Positions 16,012 to 25,400 of a stretch of 64,000 bases of DNA are shown one piece after another. The translations under genes and the position numbers were made by a program. Below the pieces are notes generated by a model. That model saw only the letters and a list, made by a program, of their open reading frames with translations, was not told where the DNA came from and did not search any database. Each line of letters starts with the position of its first letter. Position 1 is the stretch's first letter. This stretch comes from Paenibacillus planticolens (GTDB lineage: Bacteria; Bacillota; Bacilli; Paenibacillales; NBRC-103111). The DNA is taken from NCBI RefSeq assembly GCF_013141725.1, contig NZ_WHNZ01000015.1:186001-250000 (forward strand), read 5' to 3'.

Positions 16012-16142
16012 GAGGACTACCTATCATGCCTAGGTATCAGGGATATAATATAGATTTCATTTGTTTAATATTACTTTCTTTCAATAGGATTAACGACTCA
16101 TCGTTATAGTTCTAAAAAAGGAAAATGCCGGAAAATGTCGAA
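16012..16142. promoter_or_regulatory. Conserved cargo-module regulatory block, copy A (before gajA)
   Basis: This block is repeated at 22264-22392. Shared parts in order are GAGGACTACCTA, CATG, a CTAG-centred palindrome (CCTAGG here), GGGATATAATATAG, CAATAGG, CGACTCATC, TATAGTTC, AAAAAAGGAAAATG, CGGAAA and TGTCGAA. The palindrome and TATAAT (16044-16049) have the same 9-bp spacing in both copies, and the flanking bases of the palindrome differ in a compensating way (CCTAGG versus GCTAGC). As a forward promoter, TATAAT would give a ~135-nt leader before gajA with the palindrome between -35 and -10, an operator-like place. As a reverse-strand small RNA it would end at the hairpin at 15964-15990. 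The sequence supports conservation; which reading is right is open. Confidence 0.65.
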
Positions 16143-16190
16143 GTGTAACTAATAGTTTAAATGAAGTTTTCTACTGAGGGGCGTTCATAT

Positions 16191-18038
16191 ATGTATCTTT
16201 CAGAAGTAAGAATTACAAACTTTAGGAAGTTTGGTCAAGGAAGCGCCGGTGAACCTGGATTGGTTCTCGTCTTGAATAAAGGTCTTAATGTACTTATTGG
16301 TGAAAATGATGCTGGAAAAACCACGGTAGTAGATGCAATTAAATTTGTATTGTTAACTCAAAGTAGAGAATATTCCAGACTTGAAAAAGAAGATTTTCAT
16401 GATACTTCAAACGAATTGAAAATTGAATGTGTTTTTAAAGGGTTTACTATAAATCAGGCCAAAGATTTCTTAGAATGGATTTCAATTGATTCTGATAAAG
16501 AATACAGTCTTCGTGTGTTTTTAGGTGCGAAAAAAGATGCTAAAGGAAAGATATTAATTGAAGATGTCCATGCAGGAAGTGATAGTGAAGGACAGATTCT
16601 ACATAGTAAAGCACGCGATCTACTTAGAACAATTTACCTTAAGCCTCTAAGAGATGCGGAAAATGAACTTGCCGCTAGACGGAATTCACGATTGTCTCAA
16701 ATTTTAAATTCGCATCCAGAATTCTCTGTGGGGGATGAGCACAGATTAGTTGAAATTATTAAAGATGCAAATCAAAAAATAAAGGAATACTTCGATTACG
16801 ACGAATTTACTAGTGATGAAAAAACAATCTTAAGATCAATCAATACTTATCTTTCCAAATTTTCTGATAATAAAAACCTGTTACGTTCAAACATTGAATT
16901 AGCTGCGGTTAACCTTAAAATGATTTTAGAAAAAATTGATCTTTTACTTGTCACTACGAAATCAGGTTTGGGTTCTCTTAATCAATTATACATTGCAGCG
17001 GAGTTACTTCTTTTACAAATTGAAAAAACTGAAGGTATTAATCTCGCACTAATTGAAGAAATAGAGGCTCATTTACACCCTCAAGCCCAGATAAGAGTCA
17101 TAGATTACTTACAAGAACTAAGTGAGAACAGTAAGTCTCCAATGCAGATACTTTTAACGACACACAGCGTTACATTAGCTTCGATTATAAAATTGAATAA
17201 CTTGATAGTTTTTGCTGAAGGCAAGGCCTTTTCTCTAGCGGAAGGCAATACTAAACTACATAGTGGCGACTATAGATTTCTAGAAAGATTTTTAGATTCC
17301 ACCAAAGCAAATTTATTCTTTGCAAAGGGGATTATTATCGTCGAAGGAGACGCGGAGAACCTATTACTGCCTACTCTGGCCGATAAACTTGGGAGATCCT
17401 TCGCTAAAAACGGGGTTTCAATTGTCAATGTAGGAAGTACTGCAATGCTGAGATATTCAAAAATATTTGTGAGACATTCTGAACCTAAAATGCTACTACC
17501 AGTTGCAATTATTTCCGATTGTGACGAGAAGGTATCCAAGGTCGATAAAGAGACTGATACAATTACTATGCTTCCTGATAGACATCCACAAGTAACAAGA
17601 TTTGATAAAAAACTTAAGTATAGTGATGATAATGTTAAAGCCTTTATTTCTCATGAGTGGACTCTTGAATTTGATGTGGCTTGTAGTTGTTTAAAAAGAG
17701 AATTATTTGCCGCAATTTTAATGGCAAAAGATTATATCAATCAGGATAAAGCTTTAACAGATGAAAAAGAAGCAAAAGAAATCAAAAAAATCAGTGATTA
17801 TTTAACGGAAGCTGAAAAAAAGATAAATGATTGGAATACCTACGACTCTTTTACATTAGCTTCAAATATAGTGAGAGATGTAGTTCTGAAAAAATATATT
17901 TCAAAAGCTGTGGTAGCTCAATGTTTTTCTGAAATCTTGAAAGAACGTAGTTTCACAATTCAGGACGTACAAGTTATTAGAAGTGACACTTACCTAAAGT
18001 ATTTAGTTGATGCTATAGATTATGTGACAGGAGTCTAA
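16191..18038 (+). CDS. gajA: Gabija GajA: OLD-family ATPase-TOPRIM nuclease
   Basis: A 615-aa OLD-type protein. The N-terminal SMC/ABC-like ATPase has Walker A GENDAGKT at residues 37-44 and a late Walker B region LIEEIEAHLHPQ at about 287-298, then TTHSVTLAS as the H-loop. The C-terminal TOPRIM domain starts IIIVEGDAENLLLPTLAD (catalytic Glu near 384) and continues VNVGSTAML and ISDCDEK near 442. This order and the GajB-like helicase 4 nt downstream identify Gabija, a two-gene anti-phage system in which GajA tetramers with GajB degrade phage DNA. The Bacillus cereus GajA is about 578 aa, so the length fits. ATG at 16191 is chosen over an upstream in-frame ATG because GAGGGG lies nine bases before it. 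Strongly AT-rich, unlike the host genes. Confidence 0.9.
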   Translation: MYLSEVRITNFRKFGQGSAGEPGLVLVLNKGLNVLIGENDAGKTTVVDAIKFVLLTQSREYSRLEKEDFHDTSNELKIECVFKGFTINQAKDFLEWISIDSDKEYSLRVFLGAKKDAKGKILIEDVHAGSDSEGQILHSKARDLLRTIYLKPLRDAENELAARRNSRLSQILNSHPEFSVGDEHRLVEIIKDANQKIKEYFDYDEFTSDEKTILRSINTYLSKFSDNKNLLRSNIELAAVNLKMILEKIDLLLVTTKSGLGSLNQLYIAAELLLLQIEKTEGINLALIEEIEAHLHPQAQIRVIDYLQELSENSKSPMQILLTTHSVTLASIIKLNNLIVFAEGKAFSLAEGNTKLHSGDYRFLERFLDSTKANLFFAKGIIIVEGDAENLLLPTLADKLGRSFAKNGVSIVNVGSTAMLRYSKIFVRHSEPKMLLPVAIISDCDEKVSKVDKETDTITMLPDRHPQVTRFDKKLKYSDDNVKAFISHEWTLEFDVACSCLKRELFAAILMAKDYINQDKALTDEKEAKEIKKISDYLTEAEKKINDWNTYDSFTLASNIVRDVVLKKYISKAVVAQCFSEILKERSFTIQDVQVIRSDTYLKYLVDAIDYVTGV

Positions 18039-18042
18039 GGGA

Positions 18043-20016
18043 ATGTATGAGCTAAGTGTAACTGATGAGGACATTAAATACGCAGCGAGTGTTCTGAACA
18101 TACCGAGGGGCTTTGATTTGCCAAGAATTGACGCTATCAAATGCATGAAGAGTAGAGATATAGTCGCATGCCCTGGTAGCGGAAAAACCACAGTTTTGCT
18201 CGCTAAACTAATAATACTATCACGGCATATACCTTTGAAAAAAAATAAAGGTATATGCATTCTTACTCATACTAACGTTGCAATTGATGAAATAAAAGAT
18301 CGGTTAGGCGATAAAGCCAATAAACTTCTCTCTTACCCCAATTTTGTTGGAACGTTGCATTCATTTATCAGCAAGTTTATAGCCAGTCCAGCATTTGTTA
18401 AATATTATTCTTCAAGGATATCTAGGGTATTTGAAACAGAAGATTATAAGTTACGATTAGTAAGAAAATATAAAACCTTATATCCTCCATTTTCAGGAAG
18501 TAAACTAGATAAATTTCTCTATGGAAGATTAGATGACGAGATAAAAGAATCAAGGGTTAATATCACAATAGGAAAAGCAAAAGAAGAAATGCTTCGCTCT
18601 TTAGAATTTGATTATAGCGATAGCGCCATAAAAAAAGTGGCTTTTAATAAAAAGACCACTGTTTTAAAAAATCCTGACACAGATTCTTATAAAGAATACA
18701 TAAAGTTGATTGATGAACTTCTAAATGACGGAGTATGCTCTTACAATGAACTCCAAGGACTTGCACTGAGATATGTAAATGAATTTGAAAAGGAACTGCA
18801 AAGCATTTTTTCAGAGCGCTTTTCGTTTGTTTTTGTGGACGAAATGCAAGATACTAGCGATCTTCAGATGCGAATATTAAATAAAGTTTTTGATGAACAG
18901 AAAGTAATCTTTCAATGTTTTGGTGACCCGCAGCAAACAATTTATGAATCTGAGGATAAGGGATGTGCTTGGCAACCAAAGGAACCTCTGTTCATTATAA
19001 ATAGTAACAGAATGAGTAAAAGTATAGCAAAGGTGGCAGATGTTGTTGCTCTACAACCTTATGGGATGCAAGGTAGAGAATCTCAAAAAAATAACTTATA
19101 TTCACCTGTCATTATTACATATAAAGATAATGATGTGTCACGTGTGCTTGAGACTTTTGCAAAGCTAATTATTAAGTGTCAATTGAATGAGCAGGATAGT
19201 GCAATATTCAAAGCTGTTGGAATGGTGAAAGCGAGAAATGAAGGTTTATCAATTACAAGCTACTTTCCTGAATTTGAAAAGTACGGAGTCAGAAAAAAAG
19301 TTAATAATGATTTCTCCGGACTTCGGAGTTACTTAGTGAAGCTTGATAGTGAAGTAATTGAGAAAGAAGGTATAAAGGCATACTACAATCGATTCATCTT
19401 AGCAATATTGAAGTTTTTACGAATTAACGATATTAAGACTACCGAAGGCAGATATTTTTCAAATGTATCTTTTTTAAAGCATTTACGTGAAATGGATGAG
19501 AGGTTATATAAGACAACTCATAGATACTTTGCAAGGATAATATTAAAAATAGAAAAAGAGAAATCTGTAACAGCAAGTTTCCAGCATATTATTGCTATCA
19601 TAATGAATCGTTTGTTCAGTTATAAAGTTGATTTTTTAAAAGATGAATTTATAAATGGGACTGCTATCTATCCGACAGTAGCAGTTAAAGAGGCGAATGA
19701 GAACACATACACATATGAAAATTTAAGTGTGGAAATAGAAAGTGTTCACGGAGTTAAAGGTCAAACACATACTGCCACCTTATATTTGGAAACTTTTTAT
19801 TTTTCTAAAACAAATGAAAGCATCATTAATTATTTGATTGGGGAACAAAATTCAAGCATTGAAGAACACGTAGAAAAGCACATACGAGTTGCGTATGTTG
19901 CTATGACTAGGCCAACTGATTTGCTTTGCATTGTACTGAATGAAGAAGTGTATTTAGAGCACGAGACTCAACTTAAAAGGTTAGGCTGGGTTCATCATTT
20001 AGATGTACTAAATTAA
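18043..20016 (+). CDS. gajB: Gabija GajB: UvrD/Rep-like helicase
   Basis: A 657-aa superfamily 1 helicase. Walker A is ACPGSGKTT at about 42-50, motif II VFVDEMQDTSDLQ at about 262, motif III CFGDPQQTIYES, and the C-terminal motifs ESVHGVKGQTHTATLYLE and RVAYVAMTRPTDLLCIVL (motif VI). All helicase motifs look intact. It starts 4 nt after gajA with GGAG before it, a tight operon. In Gabija, GajB senses or processes DNA ends and activates GajA. The protein is longer than the ~490-aa reference GajB, mainly by the central region between motifs III and V. Strong assignment from the pair; by itself it would be only a UvrD-like helicase. Confidence 0.88.
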   Translation: MYELSVTDEDIKYAASVLNIPRGFDLPRIDAIKCMKSRDIVACPGSGKTTVLLAKLIILSRHIPLKKNKGICILTHTNVAIDEIKDRLGDKANKLLSYPNFVGTLHSFISKFIASPAFVKYYSSRISRVFETEDYKLRLVRKYKTLYPPFSGSKLDKFLYGRLDDEIKESRVNITIGKAKEEMLRSLEFDYSDSAIKKVAFNKKTTVLKNPDTDSYKEYIKLIDELLNDGVCSYNELQGLALRYVNEFEKELQSIFSERFSFVFVDEMQDTSDLQMRILNKVFDEQKVIFQCFGDPQQTIYESEDKGCAWQPKEPLFIINSNRMSKSIAKVADVVALQPYGMQGRESQKNNLYSPVIITYKDNDVSRVLETFAKLIIKCQLNEQDSAIFKAVGMVKARNEGLSITSYFPEFEKYGVRKKVNNDFSGLRSYLVKLDSEVIEKEGIKAYYNRFILAILKFLRINDIKTTEGRYFSNVSFLKHLREMDERLYKTTHRYFARIILKIEKEKSVTASFQHIIAIIMNRLFSYKVDFLKDEFINGTAIYPTVAVKEANENTYTYENLSVEIESVHGVKGQTHTATLYLETFYFSKTNESIINYLIGEQNSSIEEHVEKHIRVAYVAMTRPTDLLCIVLNEEVYLEHETQLKRLGWVHHLDVLN

Positions 20017-20040
20017 AAAATGGATATAGGAGCACTTACT

Positions 20041-21216
20041 TTGTTGAAAATAAAAAAACTATACATAGAAAACATAAACAACCTTGAAAGAATTGAGATT
20101 AATTTTAACGATGGTTTTAATATAATATGTGGACAAAATGGAGTAGGGAAAACCACAGTATTAAACTGTGTACTAGCTTCTTTTAACAGAAAAAAATTAG
20201 GTTTATTAAATGTAAATGCAAAAGAAAGCCATGGGTTCTGGGAAACAAAATTTTACAGAAATGATGCTCTAGACAGCAGAGTCCACTATATTCATAAAGA
20301 AGATGAAATAAATCACTCCCGTAGTATTAAGGGGGATAAGTTAATAAATTCTAACTATATAATTAGTTTTTCAGTAAATAATCGAAACATGAGCACACAA
20401 TATTATGGTGTCAATCCATTGAAACACTGGCTGTACAAAAATTATTATCTCTCAGATTTGAATTATTCTAAAGAAAATAATTTTTCTTTAGTAAAAGATT
20501 GTTTTAGTATGATTGACCGAACTGTATCGTTTTATAAAATGGAGGAGTACATAGACGAAAGAAAATCTATTAGGAATAGTTATAGTTTACATAATGACCG
20601 TTATGTTGAATTGTATGTAGCAACAACTAACGGAATTATCAAAATTGATCAGATGTCATCAGGGTATCAATCTGTGCTTTTGATACTCCTTAGCTTAGTG
20701 AAAAAAATCGAATCTTTGGATAGATTTGGTGTGAGTGTTCATAATTTTGAAGGGATTCTCCTAATCGATGAGATAGATTTATATCTTCATCCCGAATGGC
20801 AAAAAAAACTTATGCAAATTATTCGTTGGTTAATACCTAATGCTCAAATTATAACGACTACTCATAGTCCGCATATTATTCAAGCTGCCAAGCCTAGAGA
20901 AATAATCTCACTTGGTATTGATGGAAAAGACCAAGTGTTTATTCGTGATTTGCCTGATAGTAGCGAATACGGATACCAGGGTTGGACAATTGAAGAAATA
21001 CTTACAGATGTAATGGGATTACAGGAAACAAGATCAGACGAATATAAAATTGCTATAAGGGAATTTGACAGGGCTATGGATGATGAAAATGCTAATGCAG
21101 CGGCATACTCGTATAGAAAGTTAGAAAGTATGTTAAACCCCAATAATTCTTCCTTGAAATTATTAAGATTACAAATGGCCTCACTTGGAGGATTTAACAA
21201 TGATAAAATTAAATAG
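20041..21216 (+). CDS. ptuA: Septu-like PtuA ATPase
   Basis: A 391-aa SMC/ABC-like ATPase. Walker A is CGQNGVGKTT at residues 30-39, the signature motif QMSSGYQSVLLILLSLV, Walker B GILLIDEIDLYLHPEWQ, and the H-loop IITTTHSPHIIQA. The C-terminal part (YQGWTIEEILTDVMGL) is typical of PtuA-type ATPases. It is followed, with a 17-nt overlap, by an HNH nuclease gene, the two-gene layout of Septu (PtuA-PtuB) and of the retron-associated PtuAB pair. The start is TTG at 20041, with AGGAG eight bases before it; ATG at 20020 has no ribosome site. No reverse transcriptase is nearby, so a plain Septu is meant. It follows gajB by 24 nt, so Gabija and Septu are probably one transcript. Confidence 0.82.
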   Translation: MLKIKKLYIENINNLERIEINFNDGFNIICGQNGVGKTTVLNCVLASFNRKKLGLLNVNAKESHGFWETKFYRNDALDSRVHYIHKEDEINHSRSIKGDKLINSNYIISFSVNNRNMSTQYYGVNPLKHWLYKNYYLSDLNYSKENNFSLVKDCFSMIDRTVSFYKMEEYIDERKSIRNSYSLHNDRYVELYVATTNGIIKIDQMSSGYQSVLLILLSLVKKIESLDRFGVSVHNFEGILLIDEIDLYLHPEWQKKLMQIIRWLIPNAQIITTTHSPHIIQAAKPREIISLGIDGKDQVFIRDLPDSSEYGYQGWTIEEILTDVMGLQETRSDEYKIAIREFDRAMDDENANAAAYSYRKLESMLNPNNSSLKLLRLQMASLGGFNNDKIK

Positions 21217-21949
21217 GATTGCTCGTCCTCCTGAACTTACTGCTAAAAAGAAAAGAGAACTGACTCAGAAGTTTATTAAAGAAAAGAAAAGTGTATGGGC
21301 AGTCCCATATATAAAAAACACTTTGTTTAAAATGTCAAATGGTAAGTGTTGTTTTTGTGAATGTAAATTAGGTGAAGAAGGAAAATACATGCATGTTGAG
21401 CATTTTCATCACAAAGATGGTTACCCCAATGAAGTAGTAGAATGGAGTAATCTTTTGCCTTGTTGTGTGCGATGTAACACTAACAAAGGAATTCATGATA
21501 CTGTACTCGATCCTATTATTGATGTTACTTTGACTGATCCAAGAGATCATCTTATACTTGATAACTATCGTTATAAGAGTAGAAGTAATAGTCAACTAGG
21601 GAGAACAACAATTGACGTGATTTACTTGAACGATACCGACCATTTGGTTAAACCTCGATTCGATATTGCAAATAAAGCAAAAGAAACTCTTGAACTTATC
21701 ATTGGTAAAGCTAGGGAATATAAGGATGGTGTGAACTGTTCGACACAAAGAAAGAATATAATTGTAAATGGTCTTAAAAGTTTACTTAAAGAAGCACATC
21801 CTAATTCTCAATTTAGTGCCATCGTAGCAACTGCTATAATACATGATATTGATTATATAGAATTTAAGGATATCCTTATTTCTTTAAATTTATGGGATGC
21901 AGAGTTGCAAATGATTGAATCTGAAGTCATCAATACAAGTCTCTATTAG
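21200..21949 (+). CDS. ptuB: Septu-like PtuB HNH endonuclease
   Basis: A 249-aa HNH nuclease. The zinc-bracketed active site is visible: CCFCECKLG (CxxC), HVEHFHHKDGYP (H-x-x-H with the catalytic His), NLLPCCVRCNTNKG (N-x9-CxxCN). The rest is helical, without a known domain. ATG at 21200 has GGAGG eight bases upstream and overlaps the end of ptuA by 17 nt, indicating translational coupling. In Septu the PtuA ATPase holds PtuB until infection, when nucleic acid is cut. Function is by family and gene pairing. Confidence 0.82.
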   Translation: MIKLNRIARPPELTAKKKRELTQKFIKEKKSVWAVPYIKNTLFKMSNGKCCFCECKLGEEGKYMHVEHFHHKDGYPNEVVEWSNLLPCCVRCNTNKGIHDTVLDPIIDVTLTDPRDHLILDNYRYKSRSNSQLGRTTIDVIYLNDTDHLVKPRFDIANKAKETLELIIGKAREYKDGVNCSTQRKNIIVNGLKSLLKEAHPNSQFSAIVATAIIHDIDYIEFKDILISLNLWDAELQMIESEVINTSLY

Positions 21950-22218
21950 TAAGTTTCGCTCTCTCACTATGAATGATAGAGAACTGTATTCACGTTATTT
22001 ATGAGGCGATGAGTGGAGCTATGATTACTTTTTTAGACAACAGCAATAGTTTGTTGAGCTTTGACTGTGCAAGTTCTCTTAATGGTTTTTTCTTAACTCC
22101 TGGTCGCTAGCGTCGATTAGATCAGATGGATGGGGATAATGGTCCAATAAGTATTCCATAATACAGCATCAGGTATCTCTCTTAATGTCGAAGTTTACAA
22201 GCGTTGTCAGAAAAAGAA

Positions 22219-22246
22219 AGTCGAACACATTTGAATGTGTTCGACT
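22219..22246. terminator. Hairpin of the conserved cargo element (copy B)
   Basis: Stem AGTCGAACACATT/AATGTGTTCGACT, followed by TTTTT on the forward strand and by TTCTTTTT on the reverse strand. It lies at the same place relative to the conserved block as the unrelated-sequence hairpin of copy A. As a forward terminator it could close the gaj-ptu transcript; the gap 21950-22218 before it shows no gene. Confidence 0.75.
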
Positions 22247-22263
22247 TTTTGCATATTGGTCAA

Positions 22264-22392
22264 GAGGACTACCTAACATGGCTAGCCTTCTGGGATATAA
22301 TATAGTGTCACTGTATTGATCTAACGAATTGCAATAGGTTTGCCGACTCATCTATATAGTTCAAAAAAAGGAAAATGACGGAAAGTGTCGAA
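22264..22392. promoter_or_regulatory. Conserved cargo-module regulatory block, copy B (before the helicase-nuclease)
   Basis: Second copy of the block described at 16012-16142, with GAGGACTACCTA, CATG, GGCTAGCC, GGGATATAATATAG (TATAAT at 22296-22301), CAATAGG, CGACTCATC, TATAGTTC, AAAAAAAGGAAAATG and TGTCGAA. Leader length to the ATG at 22486 would be about 178 nt. One more TGTCGAA lies upstream near 22186. Because nothing follows the hairpin on the reverse strand except the convergent end of ptuB, an independent reverse-strand RNA is possible. Confidence 0.65.
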
Positions 22393-22485
22393 ATAATAAT
22401 GAAAATATAGTAAAAGCTAATGATATGCATGGCTCTATTTGTCATTATTCAAATAATATAGTCTATCTCAAGGAGAGTGTGATGT

Positions 22486-25400
22486 ATGATAGAGCTTACC
22501 TTGCCTGCTTTAGAACAAGTTATTTTCAAAGAGAGTAACAATAAGAATATTATTAAACAAATTCTTATTTCACAAAAAAAAGAGCAATTAAATATATTGT
22601 CTATCGGCATAGATATGGTTATTCTTGAAGGCTCAAAAGTGCAGTATTATGTCACAAATAAGTCGACAGCCATACCAGTTGAACATGAGTATGTAATTCT
22701 TTCAAACAAGGTACCTTCTGAGACAAATTTAGAAGATGGTTCGCTGAGATTGGAGAAATGGTTAAAGCATCCACGAGATAAAGACGTTTTTGAGACGGAT
22801 GAAATTATCGAATCATGGAATGATCAATTTAATTACAAAATAGAAGATATAAATAAAAATGTTGTTGGTCTAAGAAGGCCGCAGTTAGGTGCTTTACACA
22901 TGATTATGGGACATTTTCAACTACCCTTAGATATAGCTACAGTTGTGATGCCTACAGGAACGGGAAAAACAGAAACTATGCTTTCGACATTAATCGCAAA
23001 TAAGTGCAATAAATTGCTTATTACCGTTCCAAGTGATTCATTGCGCGAACAAATATCAGATAAATTCTCAACTTTGGGTCTATTGAAACAATTTGGGGTA
23101 GTTGGAGAAGTTGCGTTATTCCCAATTGTTGGAGTTATTAAAGAGCAATTCCAATCCATTGAAAATCTAAATCATTTTTTTGAAAATTGCAATGTAATCG
23201 TATCTACTATGACTTTATTAGCTGATAGTCCTAAACATTATCAAGAAGAAATTTCTAAACTTGTTTCCCATGTTTTTATTGATGAAGCCCACCATGTTAA
23301 GGCACAATCTTGGGAAAAATTTAGATTGAGTTTTAGCAATGAAAAGGTAGTTTTGTTCACTGCTACTCCATTTAGAAATGACGGAAAAAGGCTAGATGGA
23401 AAGATCATTTTTAATTTTCCTTTAGTGAAAGCTCAGGAAGACGGGTATTTTAAGGAAATTGAATTTATCCCTATAAGAGACTATGATCCTTCGAGAGCTG
23501 ACTTGACTATTGCAGAAACAGCAGTTCAAAGATTAGAGGAAGATCATGAAAGGGGACTTCCGCATATATTGATGGCTAGATGTGCAACAAAGGAAAAAGC
23601 CAAGTCTGTTTTTGAGATATACAAAAAATATGCAAAGTACAATCCAACCCTTATCTACTCTAACATTCCAAACAAAAAAAATATTTATCAATCCATTATT
23701 GAAAAGAAACACAAAATTATTGTATGTGTAGACATGCTGGGTGAAGGATTTGATCTGCCTGAACTTAAAATAGCAGCTTTTCATGATATAAGGAAAAGTC
23801 TACCAGTGACACTTCAATTTACTGGCCGTTTTACAAGAACTAAATATGATGAGAAGCTTGGAAAGGCTTCATTTATTGCAAATATTGCTGACTTGGATGT
23901 CACAGAGGAACTCGAAGAACTATACGCAAGGGACGCTGATTGGAATAGAATATTGTCTGATATAAGTCATTTGAAGATAGATAATGAGATTAAATATAGG
24001 GAGTTAATGAATGGATTCACAAAATTAAATAACTCAAAGATACCGTTCCAAAACATACGACCTAAACTAAGCACAGTAGTTTATAAGAGCTACAAGAGCA
24101 CATGGAATCCTAACAACTTCTTCAAGGGAATCCCAGCGTACAATCAATTAGAATACAAATTTTTTGATATTAATAAAAATGAAAATATTGCGATTTTTGT
24201 ATATGCAAAAAGCCAATACCTTGATTGGGTAAACCATAAAGATATCTATAACATAAATTGGGACACTATAGTGATGTATTGGGATGATAAAAATAAGCTG
24301 TTGTTTATTAATAGTTCTGATAACGGAAGCTTATATAAGGAATTGGCAAACTCAGTAATCGGAAAAGAATCCCAACTAATTAATCATATGAATGTATTTA
24401 AAGCATTACATGGGATCAACCGAATTAGACTTCAAAATGTAGGGTTGAAACTTTTTTTAGGTAGAGATATTAGATTTAGAATGAGTGTTGGAAATGATGT
24501 GGGTGAAGCACTTACTGCAGCAGAAAAACAAAATGGACAGAAAGTGTTTGTTGTCGGTGCTGGATACGAAGATGGATCCAAGACAAATATCGGCTGTTCA
24601 TATAAAGGGAGAATATGGACAAAAAAGGAAGGAGACTTGCTAGAATTTAAAGAATGGTGCTCTAATATTGGTGAAAAATTAGTAAATAATGAACTTGATC
24701 CAAATATTATCTTAAGTGAAACGTTGGTTCCTGAAAAAATCATAGAGAGGCCTGTTATATATCCCATCTGGATTGAATTGGATGCGGATATGTTACAGCA
24801 TAATGAAATAAAATATGCATTTATAGTTAACGGTACTGAGTATAATCTATCAAGTTGCGAGATTAATTTACACGAACCATCTTTAAACGGTGACTTGTTA
24901 TTTTCTTTGAATACAGAGGATGGGAATATAATTTTTAAACTTCATTTGTTCGAAGATACTATTAAGGATACAGAAATAAAATATGCTGATTATTCCATTC
25001 TTCAAGTTAGCAAGGAGAATGTACAAGTAGTATACGGTTCACAAAGACGAAGTGCCACTGAATTTTTTGAAGAGTATCTCCCGACAATTTGGTTTGCAGA
25101 TGGATCTTCACTTACAGGAAATGATTATATAAAATTGAAAAAAAGAATAGGTTTATTTTCGTCTGAAAATATTGTTGATATTGACTGGTCTAGAATAGAT
25201 TTAAGCAGAGAATCCCAAGGAGTAACACCCAAAATAACAAATTCTATACAGTATCACATGATTAATCAATTGAAAAATGAAGATTATGATGTCATTTATG
25301 ACGATGATTATAGTGGAGAGATTGCAGACATCATAACGATCAAAGTTCGTGAGGACGTAATTTACGTAGAAATGTACCACCTTAAATTTGCGAATGAAGG

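Noticed and set aside
16085..16110. Hammerhead ribozyme (GATGAG on the reverse strand)
   Set aside because: The needed CGAAA box and cleavage-site arrangement are not present in either copy.
16100..16142. Spo0A box (TGTCGAA) controlling Gabija
   Set aside because: The 7-mer is present in both conserved blocks and once more near 22186, but a short motif in AT-rich DNA is weak evidence. It is left as part of the conserved block without naming a regulator.
20041..21949. Retron-associated PtuAB
   Set aside because: No reverse transcriptase or retron RNA is seen within the island.
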